Assembly: GCF_001458595.1 (NCBI RefSeq)
Contig: NZ_LN890328.1
Coordinates: forward strand, 2,610,116 to 2,667,198
DNA from: Clostridium neonatale
Lineage (GTDB): Bacteria; Bacillota; Clostridia; Clostridiales; Clostridiaceae
Direction of reading: 5' to 3'
DNA length: 57,083 nucleotides
The notes beneath the pieces were generated by a model. It was not told the DNA's origin. It worked only from the letters and a program-made list of their open reading frames with translations, and ran no database searches. The stretch's first letter is position 1; each line of letters begins with the position of its first letter. The position numbers and the translations under genes are program-made. Positions 8,122-16,479 of this stretch are shown piece by piece.

Positions 8122-9204
8122 TTAAATTCTTCTACATGATTCTCTTACTATTAATTCTGCATCATATACATATTGTGGTTTATCAATTCTACCTTCTATC
8201 ATATCAATAATGCACTTTGCTGCCATTATTCCCATTTCTCTTTTAGGATGTTTTATTGTTGTAATTTTAATATCTGATGATACTGCTAAACTTGAATCAT
8301 CGAAACTTACAATTGATAAATCTTTCGGTATTTCTAGTCCTTCTTTTCTGCAATTATCTATTACCCTCAGTGCAACTTTATCATTATAGCAAACTATTGC
8401 TGTAGGCGGGTTTTCTTGACTTAACATTTTTTTTACAAACTGATCAATATACATATCCTGATTATCGGTTATATATTCTCCTACAATTGATTTGTTAAAA
8501 CACAAATTGTATTCCTGGAGTGCTTTAATATATCCTTTTCTCCTTCTTTCCCCCTGCATATCATCGGCTTTAAAAACTGCCGCTATATTTCTATGTCCAA
8601 GTCCTAATAAATAATTAGTTAGCTTATATCCACCTTGTTCATCATCAACAATTATATATGCTGAATTTTCTTCATCACAATTTGCATTTATAGCTATATA
8701 TTGTATTCCTTTTTTCTCCAACTTAACAATGCTTTCATGATGAAGATTATTTATAGAACTTTGTGCTGGTTCAACAATTAATCCTGATATGTCCTGATTT
8801 ATTATGTTCTCAAAACAAAGCTTTTCAGCTTCAATATCATTATTACTACTAAATAATAATAAGTTATAGCCTTTTTTTCTTAGTTCTTCTTCTATTCCTG
8901 AAATTATTCTTGGAAATATATAGTCTGAAATATAAGTTGTAAGTACTGCTACATTTTTTTTCTGCTCATTATTTTTTCTATTAGCAAAAAAACTTCCCTT
9001 TCCTCTCTCCTTATATATCCATCCTTCTTGAGCTAAGTAATTAAGTGCTTGCCTTACAGTATGTCTGCTAACATTAAAAATGCTTGCTATTTCATTTTCT
9101 GACGGTAATTGTTCCCCTGCTGAAACCTTATTTTCTTCTACAAGGTTCATGTAATACCTTTCGATAACTTCATGCTTTGTTTCAGCTTCTTTCATCTTTC
9201 TCAA
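8122..9204 (-). CDS. araR: Arabinose operon repressor AraR (GntR-type head, LacI-type sensor)
   Basis: About 360 residues. N-terminal winged helix of GntR type: AGEQLPSENEIASIFNVSRHTVRQALNYLAQEGWIYKERGKGSFF. The rest is a LacI/PBP1-type sugar-sensing domain (GLIVEPAQSS, YIIVDDEQGGYKLTNYLLGLGHRNIA, DLSIVSFDDSSLA, TTIKHPKREMGIMAAKCI, ELIVRESC). This head-sensor combination is that of AraR in Firmicutes, where L-arabinose releases the repressor from DNA. Start is either TTG 9204 (GGAAG five bases upstream) or ATG 9195; both fit. Its own upstream region carries an AraR-like box at 9263-9279, pointing to autoregulation. Divergent from araA. Confidence 0.93.
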   Translation of the reverse strand: MRKMKEAETKHEVIERYYMNLVEENKVSAGEQLPSENEIASIFNVSRHTVRQALNYLAQEGWIYKERGKGSFFANRKNNEQKKNVAVLTTYISDYIFPRIISGIEEELRKKGYNLLLFSSNNDIEAEKLCFENIINQDISGLIVEPAQSSINNLHHESIVKLEKKGIQYIAINANCDEENSAYIIVDDEQGGYKLTNYLLGLGHRNIAAVFKADDMQGERRRKGYIKALQEYNLCFNKSIVGEYITDNQDMYIDQFVKKMLSQENPPTAIVCYNDKVALRVIDNCRKEGLEIPKDLSIVSFDDSSLAVSSDIKITTIKHPKREMGIMAAKCIIDMIEGRIDKPQYVYDAELIVRESCRRI

Positions 9205-9262
9205 CTACTTCCATGAAATATATTATGCTATTATACAGCTTAATTCATATAATTATGTGCTA

Positions 9263-9279
9263 AGCTGTACGCACTAGCT
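9263..9279. promoter_or_regulatory. AraR-like operator upstream of araR
   Basis: AGCTGTACGCACTAGCT, with core TGTACGCAC like the araA box. It lies 60-75 bases before araR and about 30 bases upstream of a TATAAT on the minus strand. Weaker than the araA boxes. Confidence 0.55.
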
Positions 9280-9450
9280 GATTTGATTATATAACGTATA
9301 GATAACATTTTCAATACTTTTTCTTAAATTTATGGTTCTTTAAAGTATATAAATTAATCTTTAAAAATTAAAACATATTACTAAACTGGCTTATTTACTT
9401 TAGTCTACAATATTTGATGAAAAAATTATCCAAATAATTTCTTTTTGTAC

Positions 9451-9462
9451 TTGTACGCACAA
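9451..9462. promoter_or_regulatory. AraR operator 1 of araA
   Basis: TTGTACGCACAA overlaps the araA -35 element; one base away from a perfect palindrome. Confidence 0.8.
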
Positions 9463-9479
9463 TATTTTTATATTATAAT
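9451..9479 (+). promoter_or_regulatory. araA promoter
   Basis: -35 TTGTAC (9451-9456), 17-base spacer, -10 TATAAT (9474-9479). The -35 is part of an AraR box, so the repressor would directly block RNA polymerase. Confidence 0.8.
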
Positions 9480-9483
9480 ATGC

Positions 9484-9495
9484 TTGTACTTACAA
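9484..9495. promoter_or_regulatory. AraR operator 2 of araA
   Basis: TTGTACTTACAA lies just after the araA -10, at the expected transcription start. Its centre is 33 bases from operator 1, about three helical turns, so both can be bound on one DNA face. Confidence 0.78.
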
Positions 9496-9579
9496 AAACG
9501 TCTTATTTAAAGAATATCTTGTAAAGGTATTACTAATTAGATATTACTTATTTAAAACTAAATTTAGGAGGAATGTTAC

Positions 9580-11052
9580 ATGTTAAAAGTTAAAAATTAT
9601 GAATTTTGGTTCGTAACTGGAAGCCAACCTTTATATGGACCAGAAGTAATTGATCAAGTAAAAGAAAACTCAAAAAAAGTAGTTGAAGGCTTAAATGAAT
9701 CAGGACTACCTTATAAAATAGTATTTAAAACAGTTACTACTGACTCTGAATCAGTAAGAAAAGTTTGTAATGAAGCTAATGTAGATGAAAATTGTGCTGG
9801 TATAATAACTTGGATGCATACTTTCTCACCTGCTAAGAATTGGATTCACGGTTTATCACAATTAAGAAAACCAATGCTTCACCTTCATACTCAATTTAAT
9901 AGAGAGATTCCTTGGGATACTATTAATATGGACTTTATGAATTTAAATCAAGCAGCTCATGGTGATAGAGAATTTGGACATATATGCGCAAGATTACACA
10001 TGCCAAGAAAGATAGTCGTTGGTTATTGGAAAGATGCTGATGTCTGTGAAAAAATAGCTAAATGGATGGCTCCAGCTATAGCTTTTGTTGAAGGAACTAA
10101 TATCAGAGTAGCTCGTTTCGGAGATAACATGAGAAATGTTGCTGTTACTGATGGTGATAAGATTGAAGCTCAAATTAAGTTTGGTTGGACTGTTGACTAC
10201 TATCCAGTTGGAGATTTAGTTGAATATATAAATAAAGTCACAGACACTCAAATCAATGAACTTATGGAAGAATATAAGAAGTTATATAATATAGATCCTG
10301 CTGCTGACATTGAATCTATTCGTGAACAAGCAAAAATTGAAATCGGGATGAGAACTTTCTTAGATGAAAGAAATTATAATTGCTTTGTAACAAACTTCCA
10401 AGCTCTTAATGGAATGAAACAACTTCCTGGCCTTGCAGCACAACATTTAATGTCTGAAGGATATGGATTTGGAGCTGAAGGAGATTGGAAGACTGCTGCT
10501 CTTGTTAGAGCTATGAAGATTATGGCTGATGGAAAAGGTACAGGCTTAATGGAAGACTATACTTATAACTTAGCAAAAGATGGCGAAACAATACTTGGAG
10601 CTCACATGCTTGAAGTGTGTCCTACATTATCAGATGAAAATTGCAAACCAACTATAGAAGTTCATCCTCTAGGAATTGGAGATAAAGAGCCACCCGCTCG
10701 TCTAGTATTTAAAGGTGCAAAAGGACATGCTGTTGCTGCTTCATTAATTGATATGGGTAACAGATTTAGATTAATCGTAAATAGTGTTGATGCTATAGAT
10801 GTACCTCATGATATGCCTAATTTACCAGTTGCAAGTGTTCTTTGGAAACCACAACCTTCATTAAAAGTTGGTGCTGAAGCTTGGATTTTAGCTGGTGGAG
10901 CTCATCACACAAGTTTCTCATTCGTTGTTGATGAACAACAATTAATAGACTGGGCTGAAATGACTGGAATTGAATGTGTAATTATTGATAATGATACTAA
11001 AATTCCTGAATTCAAAAATACATTAAGATTAGGTGAACTTACTTGGAAATAA
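9580..11052 (+). CDS. araA: L-arabinose isomerase
   Basis: 490-residue cytoplasmic isomerase converting L-arabinose to L-ribulose, the first step of arabinose breakdown. Family motifs: YEFWFVTGSQPLYGPEVI at the start, CAGIITWMHTFSPAKNWIHGL, LHLHTQFNREIPWDTINMDFMNLNQAAHG, and metal ligands in GAEGDWKTAALVRAMK, EDYTYNLAKDGETILGAHMLEVCPTL and GGAHHTSFS. Full length with AGGAGGA nine bases before the ATG. It is alone on the plus strand, divergent from araR, with two operators at its promoter. A U-tailed hairpin follows at about 11208. Confidence 0.98.
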   Translation: MLKVKNYEFWFVTGSQPLYGPEVIDQVKENSKKVVEGLNESGLPYKIVFKTVTTDSESVRKVCNEANVDENCAGIITWMHTFSPAKNWIHGLSQLRKPMLHLHTQFNREIPWDTINMDFMNLNQAAHGDREFGHICARLHMPRKIVVGYWKDADVCEKIAKWMAPAIAFVEGTNIRVARFGDNMRNVAVTDGDKIEAQIKFGWTVDYYPVGDLVEYINKVTDTQINELMEEYKKLYNIDPAADIESIREQAKIEIGMRTFLDERNYNCFVTNFQALNGMKQLPGLAAQHLMSEGYGFGAEGDWKTAALVRAMKIMADGKGTGLMEDYTYNLAKDGETILGAHMLEVCPTLSDENCKPTIEVHPLGIGDKEPPARLVFKGAKGHAVAASLIDMGNRFRLIVNSVDAIDVPHDMPNLPVASVLWKPQPSLKVGAEAWILAGGAHHTSFSFVVDEQQLIDWAEMTGIECVIIDNDTKIPEFKNTLRLGELTWK

Positions 11053-11207
11053 TCTAATTTATTGTTTACTCTCATAACCTTTACTATAAACTTTAAATAG
11101 ATGTGTAATTTATAGAATCCCCCCATTATTGTTTAGAAAATAGATCTTTGCACATCTATTTATTGAAATTTTATTTACAATCATAATCCTTATTGATATA
11201 AAAAATG

Positions 11208-11250
11208 AAAGCAATCTAGTAAAAAAATAATTTACTAGATTGTTTTCTTC
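11208..11250 (+). terminator. araA terminator
   Basis: Stem GCAATCTAGTAAA / TTTACTAGATTGT with a short A-rich loop, followed by TTTCTTCTTG. It lies 155 bases after araA and ends right where the next promoter begins. Confidence 0.75.
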
Positions 11251-11279
11251 TTGTATAAGAACATATATTCGTATATAAT
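11251..11279 (+). promoter_or_regulatory. Promoter of the radical SAM/DUF4130 pair
   Basis: -35 TTGTAT (11251-11256), 17-base spacer, -10 TATAAT (11274-11279). A LexA-like half palindrome lies in the spacer. Confidence 0.7.
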
Positions 11280-11310
11280 AATATTATTATATACGAATAT
11301 ATGTTCTTAT
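11255..11310. repeat. 56-bp perfect palindrome containing two LexA-like boxes
   Basis: Two 28-base arms are exact reverse complements with no loop (centre between 11282 and 11283). Each arm carries a LexA-like site: GAACATATATTC (11259-11270) and GAATATATGTTC (11295-11306), close to the Firmicute SOS box GAAC-N4-GTTC. One box lies between -35 and -10, the other downstream of the start of transcription. It could also fold as a long RNA hairpin before the gene. Confidence 0.9.
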
Positions 11311-11335
11311 TTGAATTATAAGGAAGTGCTTATAT

Positions 11336-12685
11336 ATGGACTTAATAGAAAAATTAAAAATCTTATCAAATGCAGCTAAATATGATGTTTCATGTTCTTC
11401 CTCTGGATCAAAGAGAAAAAATACTCCCTCTGGCCTTGGAAATGCTACTGAATGCGGAATATGTCATAGCTTTACTCCTGATGGAAGATGTATTTCTTTA
11501 TTAAAGATCCTCTTTTCTAATGATTGCGTATTTGATTGCAAATACTGCATTAATGGAGCATCAAAGGATTTTCAAAGAGTTAGTTTCACTCCAAATGAAG
11601 TATGTAAACTTACTATCAATTTTTACAAACGTAATTATATTGAAGGTTTATTTTTAAGTTCTGCTATTATAAAAAATCCAAACTATACTATGGAACTTCT
11701 CCTTAAAACAGTTAAAAAATTGCGTACACAGGAGAATTTCAATGGATATATTCATTTAAAAGCTATTCCTGGTGCTGATCAAAAGCTTATTGAAAAAGCT
11801 GGAACATATGTCGATAGAATGAGTGTTAACATTGAACTGCCCTCAAGCGATAGCTTAAAACTATTAGCTCCTCAAAAAAGTAAAGAAAAAATACTGACCC
11901 CAATGAATACTATAAAAAATAACATAATTCAATATAAAGAGATGAAAAAAAACATAAGATCTACGCCTTTGTTTGTTCCTGGTGGTCAAAGCACACAGCT
12001 TATTGTAGGAGCCACACCTGAAAGTGATTCAAAAATCATCAAGTTATCAGAATCACTCTATAATAAATATGACTTGAAAAGAGTTTATTACTCTGCTTAT
12101 GTTCCTGTAATTAAAGATAATAAATTTTTACCAAACATATCTCATCCTCCAATGGTAAGAGAACATAGACTTTATCAGGCTGATTGGCTACTTAGATTTT
12201 ATGGATTTAAAGCAGATGAGCTATTAAAAGAAAATGAAAATTTTGATTTAAATTTTGATCCTAAAACTGGATGGGCTTTATCTAACTTAAACGAATTCCC
12301 TGTTGAAATAAATAAAGCACCATATGAAACACTTCTTAGAATTCCAGGTATAGGTGTTACATCCGCTTTAAAAATATTAAAAATAAGGAGAGTTCATAAA
12401 TTAGACTTTGATGATCTGAAAAAACTAAGAATAGTTTTAAAAAGAGCTAGATATTTTATTACTTGTAACGGTAAATATTATGGTGATACCCTATTTAATA
12501 ATGATTCAATAAAATTTAATATACTAAAGCAAGAATATTCATCAAAAAAACTAGTACATGATAACCAAATATCTTTTTTTGATTCTTATGACACTGATTT
12601 ATCCAATTCTCACAATATTTTATTACCTAAAGCAAAACTTCCTAGTATTAGTGATAAAATTTCTTCACTATATGGTCAATTTTAA
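11336..12685 (+). CDS. Putative DNA modification/repair radical SAM protein
   Basis: 449 residues. The radical SAM cluster motif is C-x3-C-x2-C in NDCVFDCKYCINGASKDF (near residue 63). An extra cysteine pair lies before it (ECGICHSF). Near the C-terminus there is a helix-hairpin-helix DNA-binding motif, YETLLRIPGIGVTSALKILKIRR. This arrangement matches the radical SAM family genetically linked to uracil-DNA-glycosylase-like proteins. The reaction is unknown. AAGGAAG precedes the ATG. The next gene starts 23 bases after its stop, so they are co-transcribed. The LexA-like palindrome upstream fits a DNA-damage role. Confidence 0.88.
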   Translation: MDLIEKLKILSNAAKYDVSCSSSGSKRKNTPSGLGNATECGICHSFTPDGRCISLLKILFSNDCVFDCKYCINGASKDFQRVSFTPNEVCKLTINFYKRNYIEGLFLSSAIIKNPNYTMELLLKTVKKLRTQENFNGYIHLKAIPGADQKLIEKAGTYVDRMSVNIELPSSDSLKLLAPQKSKEKILTPMNTIKNNIIQYKEMKKNIRSTPLFVPGGQSTQLIVGATPESDSKIIKLSESLYNKYDLKRVYYSAYVPVIKDNKFLPNISHPPMVREHRLYQADWLLRFYGFKADELLKENENFDLNFDPKTGWALSNLNEFPVEINKAPYETLLRIPGIGVTSALKILKIRRVHKLDFDDLKKLRIVLKRARYFITCNGKYYGDTLFNNDSIKFNILKQEYSSKKLVHDNQISFFDSYDTDLSNSHNILLPKAKLPSISDKISSLYGQF

Positions 12686-12708
12686 TTTAAAGAAAGGAGA
12701 ATTTAATT

Positions 12709-13449
12709 TTGATTACACTTTTATATGATGGAACATTTGAAGGATTACTCACTTGTATCTATGATGGATTTTATTATAAAACAACTATCTCAGGCATCTA
12801 TAATAAGAAGCTTAATGATATCCCTCTACTTCTAGAGAATATTATTGATGTTAATACTGATTTGATTAAATTTTCTAAAGTAAAATCATCAATTATAAAT
12901 AAAATAAATAAATTATGCTTAAAGAAAATCTATATCGCATACTTAAGTAACTATACTAATAAAGAAATATTAATATTTAATTATTTGAAAACAGCTTTTA
13001 AAATTGGATCTAACATACATTCATTTTTACATATTGATGAGGTAAGGTTAATAGATCAAATAAACAAACGTGTTAATGATGAAATTCATAGGTTTAGAGG
13101 GTTCATAAGATTTAACTATATAGATAATATTTTTCTCTATGCTTCAATTGAGCCAGATAATGATATATTAGAATTTTTAGGTGATTATTTTAAAAATCGC
13201 TTTTCAAATGAATATTGGATAATTAATGATATTAGTAGAAAAAAGGCTATTATGTACAATAAAACTCAATACGAAATAATTGATTTTACCTTAGAAGATT
13301 CAAATAAGCTCTCCTCATACAAAGATGAATATCAAAAATTATGGAAGACTTATTTTAAGTCTACTACAATTGAAGAAAGAAAAAACTTAAGATTACAAAC
13401 TAGAATGATGCCTAAGCGATATTGGAAACATATATTTGAAACTAAATAA
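12709..13449 (+). CDS. DUF4130 DNA-metabolism partner of the radical SAM protein
   Basis: 246 residues from TTG 12709, preceded by AAAGGAG. The start MITLLYDGTFEGLLTCIYDGFYYK and the end RLQTRMMPKRYWKHIFETK with REEVxxIDEVRLIDQINKRVNDEIHRFRGFIRF-like centre (here RVNDEIHRFRGFIRF) are the DUF4130/probable DNA metabolism family. In many bacteria this domain is followed by a uracil-DNA-glycosylase-like domain in the same protein; here it stops after DUF4130, and no glycosylase gene is next to it. Molecular function is unknown. Confidence 0.85.
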   Translation: MITLLYDGTFEGLLTCIYDGFYYKTTISGIYNKKLNDIPLLLENIIDVNTDLIKFSKVKSSIINKINKLCLKKIYIAYLSNYTNKEILIFNYLKTAFKIGSNIHSFLHIDEVRLIDQINKRVNDEIHRFRGFIRFNYIDNIFLYASIEPDNDILEFLGDYFKNRFSNEYWIINDISRKKAIMYNKTQYEIIDFTLEDSNKLSSYKDEYQKLWKTYFKSTTIEERKNLRLQTRMMPKRYWKHIFETK

Positions 13450-13873
13450 TGACCCGTAAAAAATTTTGTGTAAACTAAATAAAAGCAAATCCTCCTTGCA
13501 ATAATTGGAATAATAAATTATTATGCAAAAAATGCATAACAAAAGTAATTTAATAAAAGACATTAAAGAATAAAAAGTAGAAAATATCCTTAGAATCTGT
13601 AATTCCTAGAATATTTTCTCCAATAACCATTTGTAAAAATTAGTATTCAACAACCTATCATATGAAATACTATTAATTCTACTTTCCATATGATTGTCCA
13701 AATATTTTATCCACATCTCATTTTAATATAAGTATTCATCTATAACTTCATAAATAATATTAGATAATATTTAATATTCCATTTATCTTCTTAATACTAT
13801 CTGAACTCTATAAAATAATTTATACAATAAATTTAATATTCCATATTTAATAACCAATTAAAATACTTACAAT
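13450..13873. other. Convergent intergenic region
   Basis: 424 AT-rich bases between the plus-strand DUF4130 gene and the minus-strand TIM-barrel gene. An imperfect inverted repeat at 13579-13619 (outer arms AGAAAATAT / ATATTTTCT) is the likely shared terminator. Nothing else is seen. Confidence 0.6.
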
Positions 13874-14704
13874 TTATTTTGTTATTGATTTAAATAATCC
13901 TGTTTGTTCCCTAATACCCTTCTCAGCCGCAAATCTTTCAATACTTGATGCACCAAAGAATCCATCTATTCCTTGTGTTTTTTCAATTATGTATGCAGCA
14001 TCTTCTGGTTCTGCAATAGGACCACCATGGCAGATCACCATGATATCTGGATTAACTTCTCTACCTGCTTTAATAATATCTTCGATTTTTTTCACACAAT
14101 CATCTAATGTAAGAGCTGTTTTTGCTCCAATTGTGCCTTTAGTAGTTAAACCCATATGTGCTACTAAAATATCTGCGCCAGCTTCTGCCATTGCTTTTGC
14201 TTGTTCTGGATCAAATACGTATGGAGTTGTAAGCATGTCTAATTCATGTGCTTTTCTAATCATTTCTACTTCTAAACAATATCCCATTCCTGTTTCTTCA
14301 AGATTTTGTCTGAATGTACCATCAATTAAACCTACTGTTGGAAAATTTTGAACTCCACTAAACCCCTGGTCTTTAAGTTGTTTTAAATATATTTCCATTA
14401 TTCTAAATGGGTCTGTTCCACATACACCTGCTAATACTGGTGTGTGTTTTACAACAGGCAATACTTCTGAACCCATTTCAACTACAATTTTATTTGCATC
14501 TCCATAAGATAATAATCCTGCAAGCGAGCCACGACCAGCCATTCTATATCTTCCAGAATTATAAATAATAAGCATATCAGCTCCACCAGCTTCACTGCTT
14601 TTAGCAGTAATACCTGTACCTGCTCCTACTCCTACTAGTATCTTTCCATTCTCAACTTCTCCTTTGAATTTTGCCATAATCTCTTTTCTTGTCATTGTAT
14701 TCAT
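13874..14704 (-). CDS. TIM-barrel 'phosphoenolpyruvate hydrolase family' protein (Tm-1 C-terminal half homologue)
   Basis: 276 residues forming one TIM barrel. Recognisable blocks: GKILVGVGAGTGITAKSSE, GGADMLIIYNSGRYRMAGRG-SLAGLL, GVCGTDPFRIMEIYLKQLK, GVQNFPTVGLIDGTFRQNLEE, AGADILVAHMGLTTKGTIG and ICHGGPIAEPEDAAYII. These define a family often called TIM-barrel signal transduction or PEP hydrolase family; the true substrate is not established. The plant antiviral protein Tm-1 carries this domain at its C-terminus. It follows the Tm-1 N-terminal homologue by 145 bases on the same strand. Strong TTAGGAGG site before the ATG. Confidence 0.88.
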   Translation of the reverse strand: MNTMTRKEIMAKFKGEVENGKILVGVGAGTGITAKSSEAGGADMLIIYNSGRYRMAGRGSLAGLLSYGDANKIVVEMGSEVLPVVKHTPVLAGVCGTDPFRIMEIYLKQLKDQGFSGVQNFPTVGLIDGTFRQNLEETGMGYCLEVEMIRKAHELDMLTTPYVFDPEQAKAMAEAGADILVAHMGLTTKGTIGAKTALTLDDCVKKIEDIIKAGREVNPDIMVICHGGPIAEPEDAAYIIEKTQGIDGFFGASSIERFAAEKGIREQTGLFKSITK

Positions 14705-14849
14705 TTCTAATTCCTCCTAAATATTTGTATATTAATTCACTAAACTAATATATCCATACAAAACCTTTATAATATTTACAAATGCAATCCAAAGCATACA
14801 AATAATTCTATTATTCAAATCATATGCAGCTGCCACTATTTTATATATT

Positions 14850-16058
14850 CTATTTATTCATCAAATCTATTAACTTTTGCGCTGCTGCTTCTGCAAATTC
14901 TACATCATTAATAGCACAATTCATTTCTATTACCTCTACGCTGTTTTTGTTTACACCATTTCTTAAAGTATCAAATAACATCTTATCTTCTTCTACACCA
15001 TAAAACGGCTGTCCTTCTACATCAATTCCTGATATGCCTTTCAAAGGTAACATTAAAGTAGTTTTATCTTTTGCCATGTTTAATTTTTCAACAAGCTTTT
15101 TACCAATCGCTTCATTTTCTTCTACATTTGTTCTCATTAATGTTACTGTAGGATTGTGTTTATATAAGTTACGTCTCTCAAATTTCTTTGGTACTGTATC
15201 ATATGTTCCAAAGTTACACATATCAAGTGCTCCTACTGATACAACTTGTGGAATATGATTTTTACTTGCTGCCTCTAGACGATATGGCCCTGCATTCAAA
15301 ACTCCGCCAATAATTTCATCTGCCCATTCTGTTGTTGTAAGATCTAATACCCCTTCAATAAATCCACCTGCAATAAGTGCTTCCATAGACTGTCCACCTA
15401 TACCTGTTGCATGGAATATAAGCACTTCATAGCCTCTCTTCTCAAGATATTTGGTAGCTGCTGTTACACATGGAGTGGTTACCCCAAACATAGTTGCAGC
15501 AATCAGTGGTTTTTTATCAACTACCTTTGTATTTTCAAATTTAACCATGCCTGCAATTGCAAATACTGCATTTGTGAAAATCTTTGTTGAAATTGAATTA
15601 ATTCCTGCAACATCTACTATAGATGGCATCATAACAATATCACTTGCGCCTACATATGGAGCTGTATTTCCTGATGCTACTGTTGATACCATGACTTTTG
15701 GTACTCCAATTGGAAGAGCTCTCATAGCTGGTGTTACTAATGAAGTTCCACCAGTACCACCAAAAGAAATAATTCCATGAAATTTACCTTGTTTATATAA
15801 TTTAAGAACTAATTTTTCCATACCTTTTGATAATACTTCTGTTGCTAACGCTCTGTCTTTTTTATCAACTAGAGTCTTAATATCCATACCAGCTGCTTCT
15901 GCTACTTGAGTATTTGATACATCCGGTTTAAATGTTGGTTCAAACACACCTGTGTGAATTGTAAAGGTACCTAATCCCAAACTTTCAATTAATTCCTTTA
16001 CATATAAATATTCCGCACCTTTTGTATCAAATGTTCCTGCAATTGCTATTGTTTTCAT
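14850..16058 (-). CDS. Tm-1-like ATP-binding domain protein (UPF0261)
   Basis: 402 residues. The start KTIAIAGTFDTKGAEYLYVKELIESLG and the blocks GIISFGGTGGTSLVTPAMRALPIGVPKVMVST, ASGNTAPYVGASDIVMMPSIVDVAGIN, FHATGIGGQSMEALI and GALDMCNFGTYDTVP identify the UPF0261/Tm-1-like family. The N-terminal half of tomato Tm-1 has this fold and binds nucleotide. Its bacterial function is unknown; it is commonly next to the TIM-barrel protein, as here. GGGAGA precedes the ATG. A strong minus-strand hairpin with a T tract lies 80-115 bases upstream and could act as a leader terminator. Confidence 0.9.
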   Translation of the reverse strand: MKTIAIAGTFDTKGAEYLYVKELIESLGLGTFTIHTGVFEPTFKPDVSNTQVAEAAGMDIKTLVDKKDRALATEVLSKGMEKLVLKLYKQGKFHGIISFGGTGGTSLVTPAMRALPIGVPKVMVSTVASGNTAPYVGASDIVMMPSIVDVAGINSISTKIFTNAVFAIAGMVKFENTKVVDKKPLIAATMFGVTTPCVTAATKYLEKRGYEVLIFHATGIGGQSMEALIAGGFIEGVLDLTTTEWADEIIGGVLNAGPYRLEAASKNHIPQVVSVGALDMCNFGTYDTVPKKFERRNLYKHNPTVTLMRTNVEENEAIGKKLVEKLNMAKDKTTLMLPLKGISGIDVEGQPFYGVEEDKMLFDTLRNGVNKNSVEVIEMNCAINDVEFAEAAAQKLIDLMNK

Positions 16059-16127
16059 TTTCTCAATCTCCCATTAAACTTTATTTTTTATAATTTAATC
16101 TTCTATGCAAATTTTTTGAAGAAAGTT

Positions 16128-16174
16128 TTCCTAAAAAAACAGTATGATTAACTATAAATTAATCATACTGTTTT
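16128..16174 (-). terminator. Strong hairpin terminator upstream of the Tm-1-like gene
   Basis: 16-bp perfect stem AAAACAGTATGATTAA / TTAATCATACTGTTTT with a 7-base loop, followed on the minus strand by TTTTTTT. It may end transcription from the AraC-type regulator or act as an attenuator in the leader of the Tm-1-like operon. Confidence 0.8.
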
Positions 16175-16214
16175 CAAATATTAACGTAAACGCTTTTATG
16201 TATCATGTTTTTGT

Positions 16215-16300
16215 ATTTATGTTATATTTTAGATTTGTATTGTTTTTAAGTATATCTCTTGTAGGTTTTAAATATTTCACCAATATGATTAAACAAAAAT
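16215..16300 (-). pseudogene. Relic of an AraC-type C-terminus
   Basis: Minus-strand translation gives FNHIGEIFKTYKRYT, a stop, then KQYKSKI and a stop. This aligns with the tail of the intact neighbour (FSKMFKKYKGCSPKQYKSRN). It is a decayed copy of the last helices of a paralogous regulator. Confidence 0.6.
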
Positions 16301-16479
16301 AAGTACCTTTCGGCACTCAAAATTGATCTTTAGAGTTAAAAATTATTTTATAATTGATTTGAAAGCTTCTGTTACTTATATTTTTTAATAATTTTATCCC
16401 AAAATAATATTATTAACTAAATTGATCATATTTGTTTTTAATCATTAATATACATACTTTCACATCTTATTTTTTGTGT

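Larger units (their letters stand above)
9205..9579. other. araR-araA divergent intergenic region
   Basis: 375 bases without a gene. It contains the araR promoter and operator near 9228-9279 and the araA promoter with two operators at 9451-9495, listed separately. The stretch between (about 9290-9440) is AT-rich and shows nothing I can name. Confidence 0.8.
16059..16479 (-). other. Intergenic region with terminator and AraC relic
   Basis: 421 bases. Holds the terminator at 16128-16174, a weak cre-like sequence CGTAAACGCTTTTA at 16185-16198 and the AraC-tail relic at 16225-16300. The rest (16300-16479) is AT-rich with no gene. Confidence 0.6.
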
